DNA from: Methylococcaceae bacterium
Lineage (GTDB): Bacteria; Pseudomonadota; Gammaproteobacteria; Methylococcales; Methylomonadaceae
Reading direction: 5' to 3'
DNA length: 64,000 nt
Assembly (NCBI GenBank): GCA_030693065.1
Contig: JAUYBL010000025.1
Span: 1 to 64,000 of the forward strand
The notes beneath the pieces were generated by a model. The model did not search any database. It saw only the letters and a program-made list of their open reading frames with translations, and was not told where the DNA came from. The position numbers and the translations under genes were made by a program. Every line of letters starts with the position of its first letter. The stretch's first letter is position 1. This document shows, piece by piece, positions 8,143 through 17,779 of this stretch.

Positions 8143-8423
8143 GATTGAATCGCAGAGTTATGCACTGTCAACTCAACCAATTCAGCATAATCAATCACGT
8201 CAATGCCGGTAATAAGTGCATCAACAGCAATGCCGCGAACGATAATATCCTCGCTCATCACGCATAATCGATTAGTCTTGAGCAGTGTTGCCAAAGCAGA
8301 TGCCATGACGCCATTTTGCAAAATCCGCAGCAACGCGTTTTCCATAAAAACCACCACATCGCCCGGATCAATTCGTTGCAATACCGCTTGCTCAATAGGC
8401 GACTGAAAAATCAAATGCAGCAT
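8133..8423 (-). CDS. tusB: Sulfurtransferase complex subunit TusB (DsrH-like)
   Basis: A 96-residue DsrH/TusB protein starting MLHLIFQSPIEQAVLQRIDPGDVVVFMENA, with the typical length and the late I-D-Y-x-E-x-V-E-L strand. It forms the TusBCD hexamer together with TusC and TusD, which are encoded 7.2 kb away at 146-896. Its ATG overlaps the gdx stop by one base and its end overlaps tusE by 10 bp, so gdx-tusB-tusE looks like one operon. Separation from tusDC is unusual, since the standard order is tusD-tusC-tusB. Confidence 0.8.
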   Translation of the reverse strand: MLHLIFQSPIEQAVLQRIDPGDVVVFMENALLRILQNGVMASALATLLKTNRLCVMSEDIIVRGIAVDALITGIDVIDYAELVELTVHNSAIQSWT

Positions 8424-8743
8424 TAATGACTATCCGTCAATTTAAGGCCAATAATGCCAATAATGACTAATAAGATGGATGATAACCGATACCAATCGGC
8501 CGATTCTTTGAAAAGGATTATTCCCAAAGTTGCGACACCCACCGCGCCCATGCCGGTCCAAACGGCATAGGCAGTGCCAAGCGGCAAGGTTTTAATAGCC
8601 AACATCAACAAATAAAAACTGCCCGCACCCGAGATAGCAGTTATCACGCTAGGCCATAATTTGGTGAAGCCTTCGTTATATTTAAGACTTAATGCAAACA
8701 CGATTTCTACGAAACCCGCAGAAAATAACAATATCCAAGCCAA
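8423..8743 (-). CDS. gdx: Guanidinium exporter Gdx (SugE), SMR family
   Basis: A 106-residue four-helix small multidrug resistance protein beginning MAWILLFSAGFVEIVFALSLKY. The glutamate in GFVEIVFA is the proton/guanidinium-coupling residue. LPLGTAYAVWTGMGAVGVA and RLSSILLVIIGIIGLKL closely track E. coli SugE/Gdx, separating it from EmrE-type multidrug exporters. It exports guanidinium in exchange for protons. I saw no guanidine riboswitch in the 77 bp upstream. It leads the gdx-tusB-tusE run. Confidence 0.85.
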   Translation of the reverse strand: MAWILLFSAGFVEIVFALSLKYNEGFTKLWPSVITAISGAGSFYLLMLAIKTLPLGTAYAVWTGMGAVGVATLGIILFKESADWYRLSSILLVIIGIIGLKLTDSH

Positions 8744-8820
8744 TCAACACCCCCTTACAATTTGTATTAGCTGGCAAACATTCTACAATAGTCCCACATA
8801 ACAACGTTTATCAAACATCA

Positions 8821-9564
8821 ATGAAAAGCGAAGATTCCTTTCTTATCAAAAGCCCTACTTACATCATTAACCATTTATCGTTATTGGCCAAAAGTAAGAG
8901 CCTTATCTCTGCGCATATCGGCAATGAGTCTTTTCTTACTACGTTGATAGAAGTGAGCAAGGAACATAATGCGATTATTCTTGATTACGGGCCCAACGAA
9001 ACGCTGAACAAAAGAGTACTGGCCAACAACATTCAATTCAAAACTGAATATCAAGGTATACAAGTAGCGTTTAGCGGCAATAAAATCAGCAAAATTCTCT
9101 ATGACGGCGAACCGGCTTTTATGATGCCGCTGCCAAGTTCAATATACTGGCGCGAACTACGTCAATATTATCGAGTGAAATCGCCTCTTTCCAAAGAAAG
9201 CTTCTGCGAATTTCACTTACCCGAACAAGAAGAACCTATCGTACTCAAACTGCACGACATCAGCTTGACCGGCTTTTCCATGCGTGTCTATTCCACTGAT
9301 CTCACTGAATTTCTGATTTCAGATAATCAAGCAGAGCTACTTGTCCCAGACACGCAAATTGAAAAAGCCAAGATAGTGTTGGACTCAATCGGAGAAAGCA
9401 ACATTGCCTTCGAAATTCGCTACAACGACATTGTCAATCCAGAAAAAGTGAACAAAATCCAACGCTTAGGCTGTAAATTTACGCAACTAACGCCGACATT
9501 TGAGGGCCATATTCAGCGCTATATGCAGCAAATTCAACGCGAAGAATTACAGAAAAAAGTCTAG
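8821..9564 (+). CDS. ycgR: Flagellar brake protein YcgR (YcgR-N and PilZ domains)
   Basis: From the ATG at 8821, 247 residues. An N-terminal YcgR domain occupies roughly residues 10-105. A PilZ domain follows, opened by an Arg-rich stretch (WRELRQYYRVK, the RxxxR half of the c-di-GMP site) and the second half DISLTGFSM (D/N-x-S-x-x-G). YcgR binds c-di-GMP and interacts with the flagellar rotor and stator to slow or bias the motor, fitting the fli/fle cluster at 49-60 kb. The longer frame from 8692 would overlap the divergent gdx; no strong ribosome site marks either start. Confidence 0.78.
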   Translation: MKSEDSFLIKSPTYIINHLSLLAKSKSLISAHIGNESFLTTLIEVSKEHNAIILDYGPNETLNKRVLANNIQFKTEYQGIQVAFSGNKISKILYDGEPAFMMPLPSSIYWRELRQYYRVKSPLSKESFCEFHLPEQEEPIVLKLHDISLTGFSMRVYSTDLTEFLISDNQAELLVPDTQIEKAKIVLDSIGESNIAFEIRYNDIVNPEKVNKIQRLGCKFTQLTPTFEGHIQRYMQQIQREELQKKV

Positions 9565-9586
9565 GTTGTCGACCAATACACCTGCC

Positions 9587-10924
9587 ATGCAGCGCAACAT
9601 ATTAACCGTCAGCCAGCTTAATCGTGCAACCGGCCAACTACTTAACGAGCATTTCCTGTCTGTACTGGTTGAAGGTGAACTATCTAATTTCAGCGCACCG
9701 TCTTCAGGTCATTTTTATTTCACATTAAAAGACGCCAACGCACAGGTTCGCTGTGCCATGTTTCGCCCGCAACAGCGCCGCCTAGCCTTCAAACCGGAAA
9801 ACGGCAAACAAGTTATCGTCAAAGCACAAGTCAGCTTGTACGAACCTAGAGGCGACTATCAACTCATTGTTGAGCACATTGAAGAAGCCGGAGACGGCGC
9901 ACTCAGACGCGCATTTGAAACGTTAAAACAAAAACTGGCGACGGAAGGCTTGTTCGATGCTGCACACAAACAAAACCTGCCCTCACTATCCCAATGTATT
10001 GGCTTGATTACCTCACCAACCGGTGCGGCCATCCACGATATTTTAACCGTGTTAAAAAGACGGTTTCCGTCTGTGCCTGTGATCATTTACCCCGTTGCGG
10101 TCCAGGGCGACAACGCTAAATATGACATTGCCAACGCAATTACTACAGCCAATCAACTCCAGCAATGCGACGTGTTAATTGTTGGCCGTGGCGGCGGTTC
10201 TCTGGAAGATTTGTGGGCATTTAATGAGGAAGTTGTTGCCAGGGCTATTTTTACCAGCACCATTCCAATAATTTCCGCTGTCGGCCATGAAACAGACTTT
10301 ACGATAGCGGACTTTGTCGCCGATTTACGCGCACCGACACCATCCGCGGCGGCAGAACATGCCACTCCAGATCAACAACAATGGCTTGCGCGGTTTTTAC
10401 AATTGGAAACGCGTTTAAATCAACAGTTGCAGCGAAAACTCAATCAGCAACAACAATCGCTAGACTGGCTAAGTAAACGCCTCGAGCAACAGCATCCTCG
10501 GGCTATCGTGCTGCGCAATTTACAACGCATGGATGAGCTTGAAGGTCGCCTTAATTTGGCAATACAAACTCGGTTGGCTCGTCAATCATCAGAACTTGCC
10601 ACCAAAACGGCGACGTTTTGGCGATATAACCCCGCCAACACAATCGCCAGCTACCAACAACACCTGAATTATCTCAACAAACAGCTTACTGCTGGCAGTC
10701 GGCAAAAACTTCAAGCTTGTCAGCAACGTTTAGCTAATGTTAGCCAAACGTTGCACGTTGTTAGCCCATTGGCCACCTTAAATCGTGGCTACACACTGAC
10801 TTTAGCCCCGGATAGCGGCAACGTCATCAGATCGGTTAAGCAGTTGGCGGTAGGTGATATTGTTGAAACTCGTCTTGCCCAAGGCCGCTTTACCAGTCAG
10901 ATCAAGCAAATCAAACCAGACTGA
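9587..10924 (+). CDS. xseA: Exodeoxyribonuclease VII large subunit
   Basis: From the ATG at 9587, 445 residues, standard for XseA. An N-terminal OB fold (LNEHFLSVLVEGELSNFSAP) is followed by the catalytic domain with GRGGGSLEDLWAFNEE and SAVGHETDFTIADFVADLRA. A long Q-rich coiled coil that binds the small subunit comes next, then the conserved LNRGYTLT near the end. The enzyme degrades single-stranded DNA to oligonucleotides. The 29 in-frame codons before the chosen ATG overlap ycgR and are not XseA-like. xseB is not in the window. Confidence 0.95.
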   Translation: MQRNILTVSQLNRATGQLLNEHFLSVLVEGELSNFSAPSSGHFYFTLKDANAQVRCAMFRPQQRRLAFKPENGKQVIVKAQVSLYEPRGDYQLIVEHIEEAGDGALRRAFETLKQKLATEGLFDAAHKQNLPSLSQCIGLITSPTGAAIHDILTVLKRRFPSVPVIIYPVAVQGDNAKYDIANAITTANQLQQCDVLIVGRGGGSLEDLWAFNEEVVARAIFTSTIPIISAVGHETDFTIADFVADLRAPTPSAAAEHATPDQQQWLARFLQLETRLNQQLQRKLNQQQQSLDWLSKRLEQQHPRAIVLRNLQRMDELEGRLNLAIQTRLARQSSELATKTATFWRYNPANTIASYQQHLNYLNKQLTAGSRQKLQACQQRLANVSQTLHVVSPLATLNRGYTLTLAPDSGNVIRSVKQLAVGDIVETRLAQGRFTSQIKQIKPD

Positions 10925-10931
10925 CCCAGAG

Positions 10932-11486
10932 TTAGTTCAAATTGTTCAACAACGGCCAGCGCTGTAACACCCTGTAACAAACGCCTTCCGGCTCACTGTT
11001 TGATTGTACTAAACAAAATGCATCGGCACGCCAGACGATCGGCGTTATTGTTTGCTCCGGGGAACTCTGAGCGTGCCTGCTCAAGGTAATATGTGGAATG
11101 TAAGAGCGAGGATCAGTTTGTAAGCCAGACTGTCTGGCAAGCGCATCCAACTTGCTTGCCAAATCGATAATTTGCGAGGGAATGTCTTTACATGTAAGGC
11201 AGCAAATTTTTGGTCTCTGCCAGTAATTGAGGCTCTCAAAAGTTAATTCAAACGGCTCAACACTGATGTCGCATGCATGCTGTTTGATCGCCGATGCTGT
11301 GATTTGATCGACATTGCCTAAAAATACCAAGGTGACGTGGAAATTATTCGGTACGACAGGTTTACCTGCTTGTGCAGACAATGTTGCAGTTACGCGGGTC
11401 AGTCTTTGGCGAGTTGGTTCATCAGGCCACAAGGCAAAAAACAGTCGCGAATAAGTATTACGGTCATCGTCGCCTGTCGTTTGCAC
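10932..11486 (-). CDS. thpR: RNA 2',3'-cyclic phosphodiesterase (2H superfamily, LigT)
   Basis: A 184-residue 2H-phosphoesterase with the two catalytic tetrapeptides in NFHVTLVFLG and YIPHITLSR, plus the N-terminal RLFFALWPDE strand. ThpR hydrolyses 2',3'-cyclic phosphate RNA termini. The start is a GTG at 11484-11486, preceded by GGAG inside the end of trkH, whose stop is 3 bp away, so it is probably translated with trkH. It is convergent with xseA (7 bp between the stops). Confidence 0.88.
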   Translation of the reverse strand: MQTTGDDDRNTYSRLFFALWPDEPTRQRLTRVTATLSAQAGKPVVPNNFHVTLVFLGNVDQITASAIKQHACDISVEPFELTFESLNYWQRPKICCLTCKDIPSQIIDLASKLDALARQSGLQTDPRSYIPHITLSRHAQSSPEQTITPIVWRADAFCLVQSNSEPEGVCYRVLQRWPLLNNLN

Positions 11487-11489
11487 GCT

Positions 11490-12947
11490 TTATTTTCTCC
11501 AGAATTCCGGCACGAATAAAATAACAATCGAGAAAATTTGTACCCGGCCTAACAGCATTGCAAACGTGCAGACGCCGGTTTGAAAATCAGTCAGACTGGC
11601 ATAATTGCTTGCTGGTCCCACTTGGTTAAGACCGGGACCGGCATTGTTAAAGCAGGCAATAATTGCCGAAAAAGCACTGATAAAATCCATGCCGCTCAGT
11701 AGCAACATGAACACCAGAATAACGATGCTGATGAAGTACAAAAAAATGAAGCCCGTCACTGAGTTAACAATATTGTTGTTAACAACCGTGTCACCAATCT
11801 TCATAGATTTTACGGCATAGGGATGGATAAATTTAAATAACTCCAAGCGCGCCTGCTTCACCAGAACAATGGTTCTTATCATGCGGATGCCACCGCCGGT
11901 AGAGCCGGATGAGGCGGAAATGCAACATAAAAACAGCATCCACATCGGCACAAAAATAGGCCATTGATTAAAATCCTGGCTAGCGTAGCCGCAGTCGGTG
12001 GCAATTGTTATTAGATTAAAAGAAGCATGCCGCAGGGCTGTGTAAAAATCTGGATAAGTACCTGCATGCCACAACACAGTAGCAGTAACCAAGCTACTCC
12101 CCAGCATTAATATAAGAAACGCTCTTGCTTCTCTGTCGTCAATATAAGAGCGGAATGACTGTTTGCGGAAGGCCACAAAATGGGTGGCAAAGTTGATTGC
12201 TGCCAGTAATTGAAACACTGTCAGCACTATCTCAATAGGGAGTGAATTGAAATAGCCAATACTATTATCATGCGTAGAAAAGCCGCCTAAACTCATCGCC
12301 GAAAAAGCATGACAAATGGCGTCGAACCAGTCCATTCCAGCCAAACGTAAAGCAATAATGCAGGCCAACGTAATGCCCGCATAGACCATCCACAGTGCCT
12401 TTGCGGTTTGCGCTATACGTGGCGGTAAGTCTGATTCTTTAACCGTGCCCGGCGATTCCGCTATATACAACTGCATGCCGCCAATACCCAAAATTGGCAA
12501 AATAGCCACCGCAAAAATAATGATGCCCATGCCGGCAATCCAGTTGAGTTCATGGCGCCATAGATTGATCGACATCGGCAATTGGTCAAGCCCGCTTAAT
12601 ACGGTCGCGCCGGTTGTGGTTAAGCCGGAAACAGTTTCGAAATACGCGTCAATAAAACTAAGTTCCGGCATATACATCATCAACGGTAAGGTACAAAACA
12701 CCGGTACAACGGACCAGGTAATTGCCACCATTAAAAAACCTGTTTGCCGAGATACTTTTTTGGGTGTGCGCAATGTCGGAAAAAACATCAACACACCAAA
12801 GGCTAACGTAATCAACGTCCCTAACAAAAAAGCATCGGTAGCACCGTCTTGTAAAACTTCAGACGTCAGCAAACAGGTAGTCATTAAGCCGCTAAAGCCG
12901 ATAGTCACTAGGCCAAAAATATGGACAATAGTAAGAAATACATTCAT
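11490..12947 (-). CDS. trkH: Trk potassium uptake system membrane subunit TrkH
   Basis: A 485-residue polytopic protein of the TrkH/KtrB family with repeated M-P-M units and four selectivity-loop regions: SGLTTTGATVL, SAMSLGGFSTHD, the loop around TDCGYASQDFNQWP, and CFNNAGPGLNQVGP. GSTGGGIRMIRTIVL is the conserved inter-domain helix that bends at the gate. With TrkA it forms the main constitutive K+ importer. It is followed by thpR; trkA lies 150 bp upstream in the same orientation. Confidence 0.94.
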   Translation of the reverse strand: MNVFLTIVHIFGLVTIGFSGLMTTCLLTSEVLQDGATDAFLLGTLITLAFGVLMFFPTLRTPKKVSRQTGFLMVAITWSVVPVFCTLPLMMYMPELSFIDAYFETVSGLTTTGATVLSGLDQLPMSINLWRHELNWIAGMGIIIFAVAILPILGIGGMQLYIAESPGTVKESDLPPRIAQTAKALWMVYAGITLACIIALRLAGMDWFDAICHAFSAMSLGGFSTHDNSIGYFNSLPIEIVLTVFQLLAAINFATHFVAFRKQSFRSYIDDREARAFLILMLGSSLVTATVLWHAGTYPDFYTALRHASFNLITIATDCGYASQDFNQWPIFVPMWMLFLCCISASSGSTGGGIRMIRTIVLVKQARLELFKFIHPYAVKSMKIGDTVVNNNIVNSVTGFIFLYFISIVILVFMLLLSGMDFISAFSAIIACFNNAGPGLNQVGPASNYASLTDFQTGVCTFAMLLGRVQIFSIVILFVPEFWRK

Positions 12948-13096
12948 GAAAGCATTTAAATTTTATGCAGCACACGCCTGACAGATAACAAGACCTGCAG
13001 GCACTGATTACCAGAGTAAAACTGCTGCGAACTGAATAATGCCACGCCTAATAAAATCGGCGGGCGGTGCAAGGACATCGTTTTGAGCATTTGCTG

Positions 13097-14458
13097 CTAC
13101 AACGGTTGGAATTTCTTCTCGATATTAACGACCAGTTTTTTATCCATCGCAAACATCACCACATGATCGCCATCTTCAAATAAAGTCTCATGATGAATGG
13201 AAATGACTTGGCTGTTACGAATCAATGCCCCCATCACAATACCTTCCGGGAAATTAATAGAATCGACCCGTCGTCCCACTACCGAGTTTTCTCCTTCCGT
13301 ATGATGCGCAACTGCCTCAATCGCCTCGGCCGTGCCTCCGCATAACGATTTAACTTGCGCCACGTCGCCTCTACGGACGTGTTTTAAGATACTACCCAGC
13401 GTTTCTTGATTAGGTAACACGGCAACATCAATGCCCGTATTGGGTAACAGTTTGGTGTAGGAAATATGATTTAACAGGCAGATAGCCTTACGTGCGCCCA
13501 AACTTTTAGCCAATGATGCGGAGATAATATTGACGCCGTCGTTTTCGGTTATCGCGCAAAACAAATCGGTGCTTTCAATGGCTTCGTCGATTAACAGCGA
13601 TTCATCGGCGCAATCGCCTAACAACACAACGCTATGATCAAGATCATTGGCGATCTTCCTGGCTCTTCTGGGATCTTTTTCAATGATTTTTACTTGATGA
13701 TCTTTTTCCAACGCCAGTGCTAAACGCTTACCAACATGGCCGCCACCGGCAATAATTATTCTTTTTAATGGTGCTTCAAGCTTGTTCAGTTCTTTCAAAA
13801 CCCGACGCACTTCTTCCCGCGGCGAGACAAAAAATACTTCATCGCCCGTTTCAATCACGGCTTCACCGTTGACTGTTAGTGGAACGCCTTGCCTGAATAT
13901 GGCCACGACTCGAATTTTACCGCCGACCAAACGCTTTTTAAGCGTTTTGATTTTCTTACCGGTTAACGATCCATCTGCCACGACTTTGACAGAAAATAAC
14001 CGTACCAAACCGCCCGCAAAATCGGAAATGTGCATCACGCCGGGAAATTCGATTAAATTGCGAATGGATTCCATGACAATTTGTTCAGGACTGATAACAA
14101 TATCGACGGGAATGCCGTTGGGGCTGAATAGCAGAGGATTTTTTAAATAATCAATTGCACGGACGCGGGCAATTGTTTTGGGGCGACTGTACAGCGCATT
14201 AATGATGACACAGGCCAGCATGTTGGTTTCATCGCGATCGGTAACGGCAATAATCATGTCAGCCGTTTGGGCGCCAGCTTGTTCTAAGACACTAGGATGA
14301 GCGGCATTTCCTGCAACAGTGGCAATGTCAAAACGCTCTTTAAGAGCATCAAGCAGTTCGGTTCTAAAATCGACGACAACAATGTCGTTTTCTTCGCTAG
14401 CCAAGGCTTCGGCAACAGATGAACCGGTCACACCCGCGCCCAGAATAAGTATTTTCAT
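13097..14458 (-). CDS. trkA: Trk potassium uptake regulator TrkA
   Basis: A 453-residue protein built from two RCK units. Each has a Rossmann NAD-binding loop (MKILILGAGVTGSSVAEALA at residue 1; IIIAGGGHVGKRLALALE near residue 233) and a TrkA-C domain. It binds NAD(H) and ATP and gates TrkH at the inner membrane face. The length matches E. coli TrkA. It sits upstream of trkH with a 149-bp gap, so separate or shared transcription is open. In many gammaproteobacteria trkA follows rsmB; that gene is not here. Confidence 0.95.
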   Translation of the reverse strand: MKILILGAGVTGSSVAEALASEENDIVVVDFRTELLDALKERFDIATVAGNAAHPSVLEQAGAQTADMIIAVTDRDETNMLACVIINALYSRPKTIARVRAIDYLKNPLLFSPNGIPVDIVISPEQIVMESIRNLIEFPGVMHISDFAGGLVRLFSVKVVADGSLTGKKIKTLKKRLVGGKIRVVAIFRQGVPLTVNGEAVIETGDEVFFVSPREEVRRVLKELNKLEAPLKRIIIAGGGHVGKRLALALEKDHQVKIIEKDPRRARKIANDLDHSVVLLGDCADESLLIDEAIESTDLFCAITENDGVNIISASLAKSLGARKAICLLNHISYTKLLPNTGIDVAVLPNQETLGSILKHVRRGDVAQVKSLCGGTAEAIEAVAHHTEGENSVVGRRVDSINFPEGIVMGALIRNSQVISIHHETLFEDGDHVVMFAMDKKLVVNIEKKFQPL

Positions 14459-14606
14459 GTATCAATCCGTCAAGAGATCAAAAGTGTTTTCACTGCCCGA
14501 AGACAATCTGTCGAAGCGTTCAGAGATTACGCTCGCTGCTTGCACAGGCAATGGCAATTCGGTGGCGCATTCTACCTGAATAAACCATAAAAACCCTGCA
14601 GTTTAC

Positions 14607-16178
14607 TCAAATGAAATCGTAACCTTTTTTGGCGGTTAGGCTAGCTTTGGCATTTTCAGCAAGACGTCTGCATTCAAACTGCCAATACCCCAAACCGACA
14701 TTGCGTCTATTTCCCAGAATGATTGGCAGATCTTCATTTTTTAAGGTCAACCGAATAATGTCGTCGTTTTTAAGGACAAAATTTTCCGTCAGTAAAAAAC
14801 CTTTTTCGCCATCGGGTTCTTTAATGCCATAAAACAAACCCTTTTGGCTGATACCTGTGTCGATATGTACATAGGTGACCGGTAAAGACTGCCGCGCCAA
14901 CAATTGCAACCCGACACTTATCTTGCCGCTTTGTTTTTCTACCACGAGTTTACTGACTACGCCTAAAGACCGGCGATGTTCAGCAATATCGGTTTTTCTA
15001 AAACTCACCAAACTACCCACCGACAACGCGCCGGTTTTATTAAAGTTGCAGGACAATAATCGCTCTGACGCTGTTTGCATCAAAAACTCCAACTCTTTTG
15101 GCGCAGGCATTGATTGCGACATCAACAAATCATGAGTCGCTTCCAAACCTATCGCGACATAGCGATCCAACCGATCAGGAAAAAGGGCAGCACCTTGAAG
15201 TTCAACACCAGACCAGCGTTGTTCAAGGTAATCCAATAGTTCCAAGGTTGGTTTGCCACTGTCGTTTTTAAGCACATGCACTGAGCTAAATCGAGCTTCC
15301 GAGGTACTGCCCAATTTTTGTTTGTTGATCAAAGCCTTGTGCAGTTTTGTTAAATCCAGATACTGCCTGGAAGCGTCTTGTTTGGCTGGGCTTTTGTCAA
15401 AAAACGGCGGCAAATCTTCATCTGTTTGGATAACGCACTGCACTTGTTGACCGGCAATTGGCTGATTTTTCAAACTGACCACGTCGTTCAAGGATTCTAT
15501 AAATTTATATACCAGCAGCACTTCTTTTTGCATCAATCCGGTGGGATCGGTCAAGCTAAGTAACAGAATTTGCCGGTAACATTCTTCAGGACTGCTGCCC
15601 TTATTAATCTGCCCGGCATCGTTGACGACTGTTGTGGTGTCTTTTTTGGTTTTTACGCTTAACCGATACAACGAGTGTAAGTCTATCCATACCCAGTCAG
15701 GCACGGCCATACCCATAATAAAGTGGCTAATAACCACGCTGCTTAAGCCTTTGATACAGCGTTGAATAGCCACTGCGATATTTTTGCCTTGAAACCAACC
15801 CGCATCACGCTGGGTAAGTTCTTTGAGCACCGCCCAATAGCCAATAGTGTTGTACCGTTGAATGGACACCAGCACAGCGAGGATTTTTTTGTCTGCTTCT
15901 TCTTTTGGAAAGCCAGTCGTAATTAGTCGGGAACGAAGATAATCTTCGATAACCAATACGCTGGGCCTTAATAATTCCAATGCTGACAGTCGTAACTGGG
16001 CAGGCATTTCCAGACCATTAAACTCAGCGAGAAAATCATGAATCAAGCGAGTCGCCAGGCTAGGATTAGCTGTTGGCAGTTCATTAATCCAATGTTGCAG
16101 GGTTTTTTCTTCAAATTCTTTCAGGCGCAGCGCATTGCTCTGCTGCTTGGGAATCACCAGAAAGAAAGAGTTTTTCAT
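14607..16178 (-). CDS. Uncharacterised 523-aa cytoplasmic protein
   Basis: I do not recognise this family. The N-terminal 450 residues look helical and soluble, with no signal peptide or clear membrane segment. The last 120 residues look beta-rich (LSVGSLVSFRK, LGVVSKLVVEKQSGKISVGLQLLAR, RNVGLGYWQFECRRL), a pattern that reminds me of C-terminal PilZ-like barrels in large gammaproteobacterial hypotheticals. The defining RxxxR and DxSxxG pairs are not evident, so c-di-GMP binding is speculation. It lies 54 bp downstream of the ABC permease gene and 148 bp upstream of trkA. Confidence 0.6.
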   Translation of the reverse strand: MKNSFFLVIPKQQSNALRLKEFEEKTLQHWINELPTANPSLATRLIHDFLAEFNGLEMPAQLRLSALELLRPSVLVIEDYLRSRLITTGFPKEEADKKILAVLVSIQRYNTIGYWAVLKELTQRDAGWFQGKNIAVAIQRCIKGLSSVVISHFIMGMAVPDWVWIDLHSLYRLSVKTKKDTTTVVNDAGQINKGSSPEECYRQILLLSLTDPTGLMQKEVLLVYKFIESLNDVVSLKNQPIAGQQVQCVIQTDEDLPPFFDKSPAKQDASRQYLDLTKLHKALINKQKLGSTSEARFSSVHVLKNDSGKPTLELLDYLEQRWSGVELQGAALFPDRLDRYVAIGLEATHDLLMSQSMPAPKELEFLMQTASERLLSCNFNKTGALSVGSLVSFRKTDIAEHRRSLGVVSKLVVEKQSGKISVGLQLLARQSLPVTYVHIDTGISQKGLFYGIKEPDGEKGFLLTENFVLKNDDIIRLTLKNEDLPIILGNRRNVGLGYWQFECRRLAENAKASLTAKKGYDFI

Positions 16179-16232
16179 TGGTTTACAAAAAGCTGTTAAT
16201 TTTTTGCGCCACTGACAGGTCAGACAATAATG

Positions 16233-17042
16233 TCATCCCCCAGCACCGCCTTTACGTGCCATCATGCCTTTGGAAGGGTTGTAACCGACAATCGCGGCGG
16301 TCATAAAAATAATAAAAGCGCATAACGTATAAATAAATGCCGCCTGATTAAACTGCCCGTATAAGGCAAAGCGAATTAGCTCTACGGCTTGAGAGAAGGG
16401 ATTGTATTGGGCCAGATTTTTTAAAAGTTCGCTGGATTCTTGCAGTTTCCATAACGGGTACAACGCGGTTGACATAAAGAACATCGGAAAAATCACAAAG
16501 TTCATCACCCCGGCAAAGTTTTCCAGTTGTTTGATAAATGACGATAACAACAAGCCTAACGCCCCCAGCATTAATCCCGATAATACCAGCGCGGGCAACA
16601 CCCACAAATAACCTTGCCACGGTGCTTCAATCTCATATGCTCTGGCGATTCCTAAAAATACATAAGCCTGCACAATCGATACACCGGTTCCGGCCAATAA
16701 TTTACTGAGCAATAAAAACCAGCGTGGCAATGGCGATACCAACAAGATGCGCATGCTGCCCATTTCCCGGTCGTAGACCATGGATAAGGAACTCTGCATA
16801 CCGTTGAACAACTGAATCATGCCCAGCAAGCCGGGAGTGATATAGACCTCGTAAAGTATATAAGTTTCGTAAGGTGGCGTAATCGCTAGGCCCAACGCGG
16901 CACGAAATCCGGCCGCAAACACAAATAACCAGATCAACGGTCTGACCAGAGCGGAAATAAAACGCTCACGCTGCGTCACAAATCGCCATAGTTCACGCCC
17001 GATAATGCCCCACATGGCGCGCCAATAATGCAGAATGTTCAT
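16233..17042 (-). CDS. ABC-2 type permease of the PQQ-alcohol-associated transporter
   Basis: A 269-residue ABC-2 permease with about six membrane helices and the ABC-2 features VYDREMGSMRILLVSPLPRW and YNPFSQAVELIRFALYGQF. Its ATG overlaps the stop of the ATP-binding gene (ATGA). With the three genes upstream it matches the set annotated near PQQ-dependent alcohol dehydrogenases in methylotrophs and other bacteria (TIGR03863-03866 group). The transported substrate is unknown. It is the last gene of the coupled operon. Confidence 0.85.
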   Translation of the reverse strand: MNILHYWRAMWGIIGRELWRFVTQRERFISALVRPLIWLFVFAAGFRAALGLAITPPYETYILYEVYITPGLLGMIQLFNGMQSSLSMVYDREMGSMRILLVSPLPRWFLLLSKLLAGTGVSIVQAYVFLGIARAYEIEAPWQGYLWVLPALVLSGLMLGALGLLLSSFIKQLENFAGVMNFVIFPMFFMSTALYPLWKLQESSELLKNLAQYNPFSQAVELIRFALYGQFNQAAFIYTLCAFIIFMTAAIVGYNPSKGMMARKGGAGG

Positions 17043-17779
17043 GCTTGCTCTCCTTGCGTTAACTGATAAAAAGCATCTTTGATTAACGTGCTATTAGTGA
17101 GTTGCAGCACTTCGTCTACGGTACCGTTAGCCTTGACTTGGCCTTTGTGTAATACCACCAAGTGATCATCCGGGTAAATTTCGTCGATTAAATGGCTGGC
17201 CCATAACACTGCCATGTTTTCGTTGGCAGCAAGATGATGCACATAGTCGACAATGGATTGACGACTGGGCACATCCAATCCGACGGTCGGTTCATCCAGC
17301 AACAGCACTTCAGGTTTATGCAACAATGCTCGGGCGATTTCGACCCGGCGCCGATGGCCACCATTGAGCTGACGTACTTTTTCATTGCGCCGATCGTACA
17401 TATTCAACTGCTCCAGCTCTTTTTGAATACGCTGCATCGCCAATTTTCCACTCATGCCATGTAATGCAGCGTGGTAGGTTAAGTTTTGTACGACCGACAA
17501 ATCCATATCCAAGGTCGTTTGTTGAAACACCACACCCAATCTTGCTAAAGCTTTGCGGGTGTGTTGTTTAACATCAAAACCGCATAATTCAATGTGGCCT
17601 TGATGGGTGTCATATAAGTGGGTGATTAATGCGAACAATGTGCTTTTGCCCGCGCCGTTGGGGCCAAGCAAAATAGTACATTCACCGGAGCGAATGGAAA
17701 AAGCGACCTTATCCAGAGCCTTTTTACCACCGTAAGAGAAACTTAAATCATCAATAGCTAAGGCGATTTTCTCACTCAT
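17039..17779 (-). CDS. ABC transporter ATP-binding protein of the PQQ-alcohol-associated transporter
   Basis: From the ATG at 17777-17779 (ATGA overlap with the propeller gene stop), 246 residues. Walker A is GPNGAGKSTLF, the Q-loop region is GVVFQQTTLDMDLSV, the signature is degenerate (RQLNGGHRRRVEIARALLH: LNGGH instead of LSGGQ), and Walker B is VLLLDEPTVGLD. The H-loop ASH is present. It powers the ABC-2 permease encoded next, to which it is coupled by another ATGA overlap. It belongs with the TIGR03864 set by context. Confidence 0.87.
   Translation of the reverse strand: MSEKIALAIDDLSFSYGGKKALDKVAFSIRSGECTILLGPNGAGKSTLFALITHLYDTHQGHIELCGFDVKQHTRKALARLGVVFQQTTLDMDLSVVQNLTYHAALHGMSGKLAMQRIQKELEQLNMYDRRNEKVRQLNGGHRRRVEIARALLHKPEVLLLDEPTVGLDVPSRQSIVDYVHHLAANENMAVLWASHLIDEIYPDDHLVVLHKGQVKANGTVDEVLQLTNSTLIKDAFYQLTQGEQA

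Noticed and set aside
8744-8820. Possible guanidine riboswitch before gdx
   Set aside because: The 77-bp leader is too short for the class I fold and shows no pair of ACGR-loop hairpins.
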